The translations under genes were made by a program, and so were the position numbers. A DNA stretch of 64,000 nt from JAKVAV01 sp964651785. GTDB lineage: Bacteria > Bacteroidota > Bacteroidia > Flavobacteriales_D > Cryomorphaceae. The first letter of the stretch is position 1; every line of letters starts with the position of its first letter. The stretch covers positions 1 to 64,000 of the forward strand of contig CAZYWJ010000005.1 in NCBI GenBank assembly GCA_964651785.1, read 5' to 3'. This document shows positions 1 through 8,320 of the stretch, one piece after another. The notes below the pieces were generated by a model that was given only the letters and a program-made list of their open reading frames with translations, made no database searches and was not told where the DNA came from.

Positions 1-2
1 GA

Positions 3-638
3 CCTGCAGGATCGGATGGTGCTGACGGAGAAGACGGAGCCGTAGGGCCAATGGGTCCACAAGGACCGCAAGGACCGCAAGGACCACAGGGTGAAACGGG
101 AGCTACGGGGCCACAAGGACCGCAAGGACCGCAGGGTGAAACGGGTGCGACGGGACCACAAGGACCTGCAGGAACCTACACGGCAGGTGCAGGAATTTCA
201 ATATCAGAGGGAGTAATTAGTGCTACGGGAACGGGATCTTCTACCATGCCCGAGTATGCCTATGCTTACATCGGAAATTCCAGTGCTCTGGGTGCGCAAT
301 CATTGACAGCCATGTCTCCGCCCTCTACTTATGTAAACGGAGTGGTAATGAACGGATCATCCATCACTCTTCACGCTAATAAGATGTATGAAGTATCGGG
401 AGCCTTTTACATTTACAATGCTATGGGCGGACACACCTACCGATTTAAAGACAGTACGAACGGCCAGTATCTGGGTACGGAAATTTACTTCGGACAAGGC
501 GGCGCTGATATTTCATACAATATGTCAACGACGACCTTCTTGATCAAGCCTTCAACGGACATTAACTTGATCTTGGAGAAAACCCAAGGGTCGAGTGTAA
601 ACCTGGTTGGAAGAGTAGTGGTGAAGGAGCTCAAATAG
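3..638 (+). CDS. Collagen-like repeat protein, 3' part (5' end outside window)
   Basis: The reading frame is open from the first bases of the window and already encodes Gly-X-Y triplets (G-S-D, G-A-D, G-E-D, G-A-V) before the ATG at 51, so that ATG is internal and the true start lies upstream. About 18 triplets, mostly GPQ, GET and GAT, run to residue ~55 and come from 9-nt and 45-nt DNA repeats. After GPAG the repeats give way to a globular C-terminal domain of ~150 residues rich in aromatic and beta-strand residues, ending VGRVVVKELK. In other bacteria such proteins are surface filaments or spore/phage tail-like fibres in which the C-terminal domain nucleates a triple helix; the role here is inferred only. 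A strong terminator follows directly. Confidence 0.8.
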   Translation, partial: PAGSDGADGEDGAVGPMGPQGPQGPQGPQGETGATGPQGPQGPQGETGATGPQGPAGTYTAGAGISISEGVISATGTGSSTMPEYAYAYIGNSSALGAQSLTAMSPPSTYVNGVVMNGSSITLHANKMYEVSGAFYIYNAMGGHTYRFKDSTNGQYLGTEIYFGQGGADISYNMSTTTFLIKPSTDINLILEKTQGSSVNLVGRVVVKELK

Positions 639-658
639 AGCCTTTACCTTACCGGACT

Positions 659-692
659 AAAAAAGAGACAAGTCATGCTTGTCTCTTTTTTT
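659..692 (+). terminator. Rho-independent terminator of the collagen-like gene
   Basis: A perfect 12-bp stem (661-672 with 678-689, core GAGACAAG/CTTGTCTC) with a 5-nt loop is followed by a run of T. It lies 20 bases after the stop codon of the collagen-like gene. Confidence 0.85.
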
Positions 693-785
693 ATTCCATT
701 GATTGTGGCGGCTCGGGTGTTAAGGTCCCTCATTTTTATCTTGGCTGAGGATTCGGCGCGCATCGAGGAGCACTCGCCTCTCGGG

Positions 786-806
786 ATTCCGTAAAAATTA
801 CGGAAT
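786..806. repeat. Short perfect palindrome ATTCCGTAA/TTACGGAAT
   Basis: Nine-bp inverted repeat with a 3-nt AAA spacer in the non-coding stretch between the collagen-like gene and the MscS remnant. There is no T-run, so it is not an obvious terminator. It could be a protein-binding site or chance. The rest of 693-863 shows no coding potential or other feature that I can see. Confidence 0.4.
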
Positions 807-863
807 TATAAACCCGACCCCGCTCATCCTGAAACCAATTCAAACCAAAATTGAAAGCAATGA

Positions 864-1340
864 AATACTTTTGGCCATTCTAAAAAACCGAACAAACGAT
901 ATGTCAACGCCGTTTTTTCTGACTTTAAAACGATTGTTATCATCGCACTCATACCCAACTCGGTCATTAGCTCCAACGTTATTGTCAACTCAAATTTAAC
1001 GGACACCCGAATTTGTAAAATGATCGAAATAGGTATCGGCTACAATGCGGATATCGGAAAAGCTTTGAAAATAATGGAAGAAGAGGTGGTGAAGCATCCT
1101 TTGCACATTGATAACAGAACCGCAGAAAATATAGAAAACAAGGTTCCTGAACTTACTTCAAGGGTGGTAGCCTTGGGAAATTCGTCCGTTACCTTAAAGG
1201 TTTGGGCCTATTTGAATAATGCTTCAAACGGGTTTACGATGTACTGTGATTTGCTGCGCTCAATAAAAGACCGATTTGACCGGGAAGGCATAGAAATACC
1301 CTATAACTATCAGAACGTGATTCTCAAAGAAGCGAAGTGA
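864..1340 (+). pseudogene. Remnant of a small-conductance mechanosensitive channel (MscS family), C-terminal part
   Basis: Residues after the ATG at 1020 (IGIGYNADIGKAL ... ALGNSSVTLKVWAY ... IKDRFDREGIEIPY) match the cytosolic C-terminal domain of MscS channels. Homology continues upstream of that ATG in the same frame: 864-1019 encodes KTIVIIALIPNSVIS and NVIVNSNLTDTR, the conserved beta-domain segment just before the C-terminal domain. This upstream stretch is closed by a TGA at 861 and has no usable start codon, and the pore helices (TM1-TM3) are missing altogether. The locus is therefore best read as a 5'-deleted channel gene, not a 106-aa protein. An intact large-conductance channel (mscL) is present near 61.1 kb. 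Confidence 0.75.
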
Positions 1341-1400
1341 GGAAATGACACCTCGCAGACGGGCTTCAGGGTTCGGAGTATGTGATCGCTTTCAATTACT

Positions 1401-2111
1401 TTACTCTCTATCCTTAAACGTAAAAAGGTATTTGGAGGGGTAGATGCGAATGGCATTGCCTTCCAAGGCATACTTCAGCGGCAGGTAAACGGTCGCGGCC
1501 ACATTTTGCCCCTCTGCCTTTGCGGGGGTCCAATTGGTCATCCCTCCGAGTATTGATTTGATCTCGCTTTCCAAAAACCTGCAGTCATAGTGAAAACCGC
1601 CTGTTTGTGCAGCCGACTCATAGACATCCGCTTCCGTTACATTGCCCGCTTCATCGATTTTAATTTTAAAAAGTGAAGTGGCGCTGTTTGCACCGAATAC
1701 CCTTCTGTCACGAGGGTAAACCCGTACATTTTCCGACAGGTAATAGTACAAGTCATTCTGACCTCGGTAGAATACGGTGGGAGCAGATAAGGCAGCGGGG
1801 TAGATCAGACCGTTTTCTTCGGCGAAGTTGGATTTCGGAGAAGGCGGAGGCAGTGCTTCTTCCTCCATAATATCGATTGAGCTGTCTTTGGAAACGAATT
1901 CAGCCACATCTTTTCTGGAAATGAACGTACTCTCGATTTTTTTCTTCTTCGGATTCCAGGTGTAGAAAATATTGTAATTATTCACCAGCGTTATCTTACA
2001 GCGTATCGTGTCCGAATCATTGGTGATAATAAGATCTTTAAAATCTTGTGCGCTAAGGCTAATTGAAAAGACGATAGCCGTCAATAGTAGAAATAGACCT
2101 CTTTTTTTCAT
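1401..2111 (-). CDS. Secreted protein with TonB C-terminal-like domain
   Basis: 236 aa. The N-terminal signal peptide (MKKRGLFLLLTAIVFSISLS, cleavage near AQ) is followed by a ~50-residue domain of the type D-x-I-x-T-N-x-x-D-T-I-x-C-K-I seen at the start of many secreted Bacteroidota proteins. Residues ~125-215 resemble the TonB C-terminal fold: FKIKIDEAGNVTEADVYES, then a helix (FLESEIKSILGGM), then W-T-P-A-K-A-E-G-x-x-V and a final YLPLKYAL strand. There is no N-terminal membrane anchor or proline-rich spacer, so it is not a classical energy transducer; such free TonB-C-like domains occur widely in this phylum with unknown roles. It stands alone, convergent with the MscS remnant. Confidence 0.7.
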   Translation of the reverse strand: MKKRGLFLLLTAIVFSISLSAQDFKDLIITNDSDTIRCKITLVNNYNIFYTWNPKKKKIESTFISRKDVAEFVSKDSSIDIMEEEALPPPSPKSNFAEENGLIYPAALSAPTVFYRGQNDLYYYLSENVRVYPRDRRVFGANSATSLFKIKIDEAGNVTEADVYESAAQTGGFHYDCRFLESEIKSILGGMTNWTPAKAEGQNVAATVYLPLKYALEGNAIRIYPSKYLFTFKDRE

Positions 2112-2566
2112 TTATCCGGGATGGGATTCGGGCAAAGCAATGTTTTTAAAAGGAATTTTGAACGGAGGGTGGTCGGTGGTGCGAAGTGTGTGGTGCGTGG
2201 TGCGCATTCCGTGGTCAAATGAATAAAGCTTTTTGGAATGCACATTAGACTTTAAGTCGGGTTTTTGAATTTCAATCTACTATAGTATATTGCCTATTCA
2301 CGCGACAGTGCGAGACAAACGAAAAATCATGAACAATCTAACCCGCATACTCTACTCGGCTCAGATTCTGCGGTTGCGTGTTGACAAGGTCGCCGTTTGG
2401 AAAGAGCGCAGAGANNNNNNNNNNNNNNNNNNNNNNNNNNNNNNNNNNNNNNNNNNNNNNNNNNNNNNNNNNNNNNNNNNNNNNNNNNNNNNNNNNNNNN
2501 NNNNNNNNNNNNNNAACAGACAGAGGAACGGATATGCCCTTCCCGGCATCTAACCAAAATCTTAAC
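2112..2566. other. Non-coding stretch with GT-rich low-complexity tract and a true assembly gap
   Basis: Between divergent genes. Positions ~2163-2216 are a GGTGGTG/GTGGTGCG-rich low-complexity tract. Bases 2415-2514 are 100 Ns. Unlike the other three gaps, the flanks of this one share no sequence, so DNA is truly missing here. Apparent ORFs that run through the Ns are not supported. Confidence 0.7.
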
Positions 2567-2574
2567 TATATTCG
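2567..2574 (+). promoter_or_regulatory. Putative -7 promoter element (TATATTCG)
   Basis: Matches the Bacteroidota sigma-ABfr -7 consensus TAnnTTYG and lies 18 nt before the ATG of the FG-GAP gene. No good -33 TTG box is seen, so this is a weak call. Confidence 0.35.
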
Positions 2575-2592
2575 CTACCTAACCCATATGCT

Positions 2593-5570
2593 ATGAAAGT
2601 ATTTCATCGACTCATCCTCTTAACTACAGCTTTTCTTTTTACTCAAATATCCCTGGCTCAGCTTTTTGGTGAGCAGCAGGTTATCTCTACTGAGGCTGAT
2701 GGGGCACAGTGTGTATATACGGCCGATTTGGATGGCGACGGCGATATGGATGTACTATCTGCTTCTAGCTGGGATGACAAAATCGCTTGGTATGAGAATC
2801 AAGGCGAAGGTCTCTTTAGTGATCAGCAGATCATCTCTACGGATGCTAATCATGCGCTGTCTGTACATTCTGCTGACTTGGATGACGATGGAGACATGGA
2901 TGTGCTCTCGGCATCCATCAGTGACCAAAAGATTGCTTGGTATGAAAATCTCGGCGGAGGATTCTTCAGCAATCAGCAGATTATTTCCGTAGGTGAGAAT
3001 TCTGCTCAATCTGTCTTCGCAGCCGATTTGGATTCCGATGGAGATTTGGATGTACTTGTAGGTTTTACCTTTTCTGTCTCTTGGTTCGAGAATATCGGCG
3101 GAGGCCTTTTCGGTGATCAGCAGATCATCTCTGTAGTACCCTATGGTGCCGTGTCTGTTTACTCGACTGACTTGGAAGGCGATGGTGACATGGATGTACT
3201 CACCGCATTCTCTGAGGAAGGACTGGACTTAATCTCATGGTATGAGAATGAAGGCGGAGGCATTTTCGATAATCAGCAAATCATCTTCGAGGAGACTATT
3301 GGCGCCAATTCTGTTTATGCGTCAGATTTGGACGGCGATGGTGACATGGATGTACTCTCTACTTCCGGCTGGGACGACACAATCGCTTGGTATGAGAATC
3401 AAGGTGGAGGCCTCTTTAGTGATCAGCAGATCATCACTACGGCAACTGATGGTCCTCGATCCGTTATTGCGGGCGACCTGGACGGCGATGGCGACCCGGA
3501 TGTGATATCGGGCTCATCCGGAGACGACAAGATCGCATGGCATGAGAATCTTGGTGGGGGGAACTTCGGTGAACGGCAGATTATCACTTCGCAGGTTGAT
3601 ATTGCGACTAATGTAAACATAGCCGACTTGGATGGAGATGGTGATATGGATGTTCTCTCTGCTTCCGATGCAGACAATAAGATCGCCTGGTACGAGAACC
3701 TGAGCGGTGAGGGTTGCATGGATCCGGACGCCTGCAATTATGACCCGGAGGTTTGGATAGAGAACAATACTTGTTGCTACGAGTGCGGGTGCACGGTGAT
3801 TGGCGCAGTAAATTATAGTTCAACAGCTTGTCTCAATGATGGCTCCTGCCAATTTGAGGTCATCGGTGCGGTATTCTTTGATGAGAATGAAAACGGCATC
3901 ATGGATGGCGATGAATCCGGTCTTTCTCTCCAGGAAGTCGAACTCCTTCCTAATAATATGATATTAACCACCAATGATGACGGACATTTCTTAGTTGATG
4001 CTTCAGGGAGCGAGGAATACACTTTTACATTAGCTGAGAATCCCCTCTTTCCCTTTTTTATTACACCACAGACCTTAACTGTTGATGCAACTCAAGACAA
4101 TTGGAATCAGGATACGCTCTACTTCGGTGTAAGCAATGAATTTCCCGCCTTCGACTTGGAGGCCGAGATGTATCAGGAGATGGGTGGCTTCCCATGCAAT
4201 GATGAACGAGCATATTATCTCTGCTTCCGCAATACGAGCAATGTTTCAATGGATATTCAGCTCGAGTTTCAATACGATACCCTGTTTCAGGACATCATTG
4301 AAAGCGCCGAAATAGACTCCTTGGGAGAAAATCTGGCTTATCTGAGCTTTACGGATGTAGCTCCCATGGAACTGATTTGTGCCGAAGTGGAAGTGGTCAG
4401 TCCTACCGTGGAGTTTATCGGGGCGTATCTTGACACTTATTTTGAAGTCACCGCCTTTTACGATGGGGTAGAAGTGGCTTTCGGGGCAGATTCGCTTTCT
4501 GAAGAACTAACCTGTGCGTATGACCCCAACGACAAGCAAGTATATCCTGTGGGTTATGCCGAGGAGCATTACATCGCCAATGATACCTTGTTGGAATACC
4601 TCATCCGCTTTCAAAACACGGGTAACGCNNNNNNNNNNNNNNNNNNNNNNNNNNNNNNNNNNNNNNNNNNNNNNNNNNNNNNNNNNNNNNNNNNNNNNNN
4701 NNNNNNNNNNNNNNNNNNNNNNNNNNNNTCGCCAATGATACCTTGTTGGAATACCTCATCCGCTTTCAAAACACGGGTAACGCTCCGGCCACCGATGTGA
4801 CCATTCGGGATACCTTAGATCAAAACCTCAACATCTCAACATTCGAATTGGCGGTTAGTTCACACTCCGTATTCACTACTCTGAATCCCGAAACGCGCGA
4901 AGTGGAGTTTTACTTCCAAAACATTATGCTGCCCGATTCGGTCAACAATGAGCCCGAAAGCCACGGACTGGTATCCTTTACCATCCGTCCCGAAGCTGAT
5001 CTGCCGCTCCTCACCGAACTGAAAAATACGGCGGCCATCTATTTTGACAATAACCCACCCATCATCACCAATACCACTTGGAGCACCATTTACGATTGCT
5101 CTTTGTTTGAGGTGAGCTTCAATGATGACGGGGCTCTGCTCACGGCCAGCGAAGGCGACAACTACCAATGGTTTCTCAATGATGAGCCGATTGAAGGCGC
5201 CACCGAGCAGGAATACACCGCCACTGAAAACGGAAACTACTCCGTGCAGGTAGATATTGACTTTCCGTGTTCGGAAATGAGCAGTTCTACCTTCATCGTG
5301 GTGACCTCCGTCGATGATTGGAAGGGGAAAGAAGTAAAGCTCTTTCCCAATCCGCTGACCACCTCAGCCATACTCGACGTGGGAGAACTGAGCGGCACCG
5401 CAAGAGTGGAAGTTTACGATATCAGCGGGAAGCTGCAACGCAGTGAATTGCTAAGCCTTGACTCAGGAAGCTTGATTCTCGAAAGAGGCGCGCTCTCAGC
5501 CGGCACTTACATCCTTCGCTTGACCCAAGGAGAAGAGGCGATGGAGTTGAAGTTTGTGGTGGGAGAATAA
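2593..5570 (+). CDS. Large FG-GAP (VCBS) repeat protein with T9SS type A sorting domain; interrupted only by an assembly artefact
   Basis: Signal peptide (to LAQLFGEQQ) is followed by about seven FG-GAP/VCBS repeats of ~50 aa, each with a Ca-binding D-x-D-x-D-G-D-x-D loop, KIAWYEN and FSDQQII. Then come a Cys-rich GCMDPDACNYDPE module, an SdrD-like segment with a DENENGIMDGDESG loop, the YDPNDKQV...YLIRFQNTGN domain also found in the 29-33 kb proteins, an Ig-like segment, and a C-terminal sorting domain (LFPNPLTTSA ... AGTYILRLTQGE). The 100-N gap at 4629-4728 is flanked by identical 55-bp ends; removing the Ns and one copy (155 bp) joins both halves in frame to a single 940-aa protein. It is probably a surface adhesin or scaffold exported by T9SS. 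No enzymatic domain is visible. Confidence 0.88.
4574..4783. other. Artefactual scaffold gap with duplicated 55-bp flanks
   Basis: Bases 4574-4628 and 4729-4783 are identical, separated by 100 Ns. The two contigs overlap by 55 bp, and the real sequence should contain one copy and no gap. Frame continuity across the merged join (the FG-GAP gene) supports this. Confidence 0.9.
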
Positions 5571-5706
5571 TAGTATGTTTGCCTTCCTCAATTAATAGGA
5601 CGGACGGTTTTGGAGTGTAGAAAAGACCGTACGCAATGAGAAGTGATAAATTATATAGATCACATTTGAAAAAATTGTATTCATAATTATCAATGGTATT
5701 CAGACG

Positions 5707-6672
5707 ATGAATTCGATCAAACGGATCTTGCTTCTGCTATGCATGCTTCTTCTTTTCTCATCATGCGAAAAAAAGATACTGGAAATACTTCCGGTAATTG
5801 AAGTAGAAAAAGATATGTCGATTGCAGGAGCGAAAGACATAAAATATTTCTCATTTCCCTCCGATGCGGTAGGGTACGCGGCCTCAGATACCGGATTTAT
5901 TTACAAAACCTCAAATGGTGGAAATAGCTGGGAGATCATTCCCATAGAAGACAACAGAAATTGCCGGGGGCTTGAATTTTTTGATGAGTCGATCGGAATG
6001 TGTCTGATGGGAAATTATTTGTATGTGACCGATGATGGCGGACAAACTTGGAATTACAGAGGCAACGTAGATTTCATAGGAAAAACCAAAGATGGAATTG
6101 GCGTAACGGGCGATTGCGGTTTCTTTTCTTGCGATGTTAGAATTTCCTCTGATAGTTTGCAGTCTTTCCAATCAATCGGGAGCGTGACAATGGAAGGTGG
6201 TCTCACGGCAAGTCGCGTGGTGGATAATAAGGTTATTGTGATTACCAACGATACTTACTACGATGACAGGGCATATGGCCTTGATCTGACTACGGGTGAG
6301 GATTTCGCCATCGGCTTTGATAACTTAATCTACAGTGAAAATCCGAACGATATTTATCTGTCAGGTGAAAACGGTACCGTAGTAGGTCCGAACGGCCTCA
6401 TCATGCGTACTTCTTACTTCGGTTTTTCCAGAGCTTACTACGGGAATACCAATACTTATTATTCGGTAGACGGATATGAAGATTTTATGGTATGTGTTGG
6501 CGAAAGAACGATAGCTACCAATATGGATATCGGAAACGACGAAAGATGGAATGAAGTTTTTGATGACAATGGAAACGGGTTCCGATCTACTTTCTACAAA
6601 ATTCGGTTTATAGACCAAAGTACGTTTTATGTTAGCGGAAGTAGCGGATTAATCTTTAAAGCCAAAATATGA
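5707..6672 (+). CDS. Lipoprotein with YCF48/BNR-like beta-propeller repeats
   Basis: 321 aa. A type II signal (LLLLCMLLLFSSC, lipobox FSSC with Cys20) predicts membrane anchoring. Blades with the pattern GYAASDTGFIYKTSNGGNSW and GNYLYVTDDGGQTW (Asp-box-like S/T-x-D-G-G-x-T-W) are typical of YCF48-like or BNR-repeat propellers, and the protein ends FYVSGSSGLIFK. Function is unknown; such lipoproteins often bind other envelope components. It overlaps the next gene by 4 bp (ATGA), so the two are translationally coupled. Confidence 0.75.
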   Translation: MNSIKRILLLLCMLLLFSSCEKKILEILPVIEVEKDMSIAGAKDIKYFSFPSDAVGYAASDTGFIYKTSNGGNSWEIIPIEDNRNCRGLEFFDESIGMCLMGNYLYVTDDGGQTWNYRGNVDFIGKTKDGIGVTGDCGFFSCDVRISSDSLQSFQSIGSVTMEGGLTASRVVDNKVIVITNDTYYDDRAYGLDLTTGEDFAIGFDNLIYSENPNDIYLSGENGTVVGPNGLIMRTSYFGFSRAYYGNTNTYYSVDGYEDFMVCVGERTIATNMDIGNDERWNEVFDDNGNGFRSTFYKIRFIDQSTFYVSGSSGLIFKAKI

Positions 6673-7295
6673 AAAGGTCGATATTATTTTGTTTTCTGTT
6701 ACTTGCCGTAAATATCTCCGAAACCATGGGACAGGGACCTGATTATTTTGGCGTACAGCTTGATGGATCCATCGGATTATTACCTATAGAACTATCAGGA
6801 ACAACGGATGTAGGTAACGGGTCTTCGACTATTATTGATAATAACTTCGTTTCATCCGATCCTTCTTACAGGCGTGTGGATACCTTGGCGATAGTTTTCA
6901 ATACCATTTTTCATTTAGGTATAAATGTTCCCGTATATAAAAATGGTGCTTGGAGCGTCGGGGTAAAACTAAATGCAGGTATTGGCTACCAAAAAGGAAT
7001 TGTAGCATCTGAAGGCTTAACATCGATGGTATTTGATTTTCCACAATTCATCTATTACAGAAATTACAATAACTACCTTGATTATTCCATTCTCATAGGC
7101 TACAAGTACACCCACGCTGCACTTCCTTACCACTTAATGCTGGCTGCTTTTGACATCAATTTGGATGACATGAATAGTTTTAGATTTTATGGTTCACTTT
7201 TCAGGTATAATTATTACGTGCTTTATACGAACGGAACTATGGAACCTATGGCAAGAATAGGTGAATATGGCATTTCCTATACTTACACTTTCTGA
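6669..7295 (+). CDS. Predicted outer-membrane beta-barrel protein
   Basis: 208 aa with a signal peptide (cleaved near MGQG). Alternating hydrophobic/aromatic strands (FGVQLDGSIG, WSVGVKLNAGIGY, YLDYSILIGYKYTH, FRFYGSLFRYNYYV) and a C-terminal YGISYTYTF ending in Phe are the signature of a small outer-membrane barrel. It overlaps the upstream propeller lipoprotein by 4 bp, which suggests the lipoprotein and barrel work together. No named family recognised. Confidence 0.65.
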   Translation: MKRSILFCFLLLAVNISETMGQGPDYFGVQLDGSIGLLPIELSGTTDVGNGSSTIIDNNFVSSDPSYRRVDTLAIVFNTIFHLGINVPVYKNGAWSVGVKLNAGIGYQKGIVASEGLTSMVFDFPQFIYYRNYNNYLDYSILIGYKYTHAALPYHLMLAAFDINLDDMNSFRFYGSLFRYNYYVLYTNGTMEPMARIGEYGISYTYTF

Positions 7296-7304
7296 TAGTA
7301 AGAT

Positions 7305-7643
7305 GTGGTGCACTTGTATCAGCCAAACTTGATCAAAACCGTCATTCGATGCATAGTTGCGACCATTTTTATGTCCTCCTTGCCATCATGCAAAACGCTC
7401 GATTCGACCGTAGATGCAAGTGACACCTGTCAGGTACATAATTGCGAGATGAAAGTCGCTCGTACGCGGATAAAATACGGGCGACGACCAATTCTTACGA
7501 GAGTTGATTCCGATCCTGACAACTATCCGAACACCAGGATTTATCATTACGGAGGCTGTTTGGTTTATGAAGATCGACCGAGGGTTTACAAGTATTATTA
7601 TTGTAATGAATGCCAAAGGAGGGCGAAGCAGGCTCAGCGATGA
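7305..7643 (+). CDS. Small putative lipoprotein with Cys/His metal-site-like residues
   Basis: 112 aa from a GTG at 7305, 9 nt after the barrel gene. Residues 10-29 are hydrophobic and end in LPSC, a plausible lipobox (Cys29). The mature part has C-x-V-H-N-C-x-M-K (residues ~42-49), I-K-Y-G-R-R, a GGC and a terminal CNEC pair, as in small Bacteroidota proteins that appear to bind a metal. The start is uncertain (GTG at 7305 or 7308). It likely forms an operon with the two preceding genes and is closed by the terminator at 7713. Confidence 0.55.
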   Translation: MVHLYQPNLIKTVIRCIVATIFMSSLPSCKTLDSTVDASDTCQVHNCEMKVARTRIKYGRRPILTRVDSDPDNYPNTRIYHYGGCLVYEDRPRVYKYYYCNECQRRAKQAQR

Positions 7644-7712
7644 TCTTTCCGCATTGCAACCTTTCCTGACCCTTCACGTATTAAACTTGATTTTAATAAT
7701 GTTCATAATTTG

Positions 7713-7747
7713 AAAACCCATTCCGCTCGTTCGGGATGGGTTTTTTC
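7713..7747 (+). terminator. Rho-independent terminator
   Basis: AAAACCCATTCCG pairs with CGGGATGGGTTTT (one bulge) around a short CTCGTT loop, followed by T6. It closes the 5707-7643 gene cluster. Confidence 0.75.
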
Positions 7748-7793
7748 TTTTTGGTTCATTTAAACTTGGTCCCGACAATTCGGTTTTGATCAC

Positions 7794-7819
7794 GATGATT
7801 GGTCCTGCGGCCAATCATC
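7794..7819. repeat. Perfect hairpin GATGATTGG/CCAATCATC
   Basis: Nine-bp perfect inverted repeat with an 8-nt loop in the non-coding stretch 7748-7995. There is no T-run. It sits next to the GC-rich palindromic element at 7843-7896 and may be part of the same intergenic repeat. Confidence 0.4.
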
Positions 7820-7842
7820 CCGCCAAAACCTTCCAGTCCTCT

Positions 7843-7896
7843 ATTACACCCCGGGGTTGCTCCCCGGGCTGAAGAGATGGCGCCCTTTCAGGGCTA
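7843..7896. repeat. GC-rich REP-like palindromic element
   Basis: Two adjacent hairpins, CCCCGGGG-TTGCT-CCCCGGG and GCGCCCT-TTC-AGGGCT, joined by a short GAAGAGATG spacer. It strongly resembles the short, high-GC repeated palindromes found between genes in many environmental bacteria. Only one copy is present in this window, so the repeat status is inferred. Confidence 0.45.
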
Positions 7897-7995
7897 AGGA
7901 ATATCGGTAAAGATCAGTGGTATTCCGTTCACCGGAGATGTGTCTTATTTTATAGTTTTGGAAAATTCAAGGGCGTTTACACAAAGCATTACAAC

Positions 7996-8238
7996 ATGAG
8001 TAAAGTATCCATCGAGTTGACCGAAAATGAAGCCATCGTCCTGTTTGACTATTTGAGCCGATTTAACAATAAGATGAATCCACAGGCCTTCGAAGATCAG
8101 TCGGAACAAAGAGTGTTGTGGGATATTGAGAGTACGTTGGAGCAAAAACTCAGCGTCCCGTTTGGAGCGGATTACACCGAGATTCTTAAAAAAGCGAGAG
8201 AAATCGTCAGAGATGCACAGAATTATTTAGATTCTTAA
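7996..8238 (+). CDS. Small hypothetical protein (80 aa)
   Basis: 80 aa, starting MSKVSIELTENEAIVLFDYL and ending QNYLDS; predicted helical, acidic and soluble with no signal or membrane segment. The start is a clear ATG. The open frame of the following beta-lactamase-fold gene begins at 8231 inside its last codons, so the two may be coupled. I do not recognise the family. Confidence 0.65.
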   Translation: MSKVSIELTENEAIVLFDYLSRFNNKMNPQAFEDQSEQRVLWDIESTLEQKLSVPFGADYTEILKKAREIVRDAQNYLDS

Positions 8239-8320
8239 TTTCATCCGCTTTAAAGCTACTCTTATCAAACCCAAAAACAAATCAAAACTCTTTATTCGAT
8301 TAGCCCTGCTGATCGGTACG

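Noticed and set aside
824..1006. 60-aa minus-strand ORF
   Set aside because: It overlaps the MscS-homologous plus-strand sequence and has no homology or signal itself.
2290..2596. ORFs running across the 2415-2514 Ns
   Set aside because: Translations through Ns are meaningless; neither flank shows recognisable coding sequence.
2593..3700. Periodic DNA repeats that could be taken for a CRISPR or tandem-repeat array
   Set aside because: They encode in-frame FG-GAP protein repeats (~150 bp) with variable positions and no constant repeat-spacer layout.
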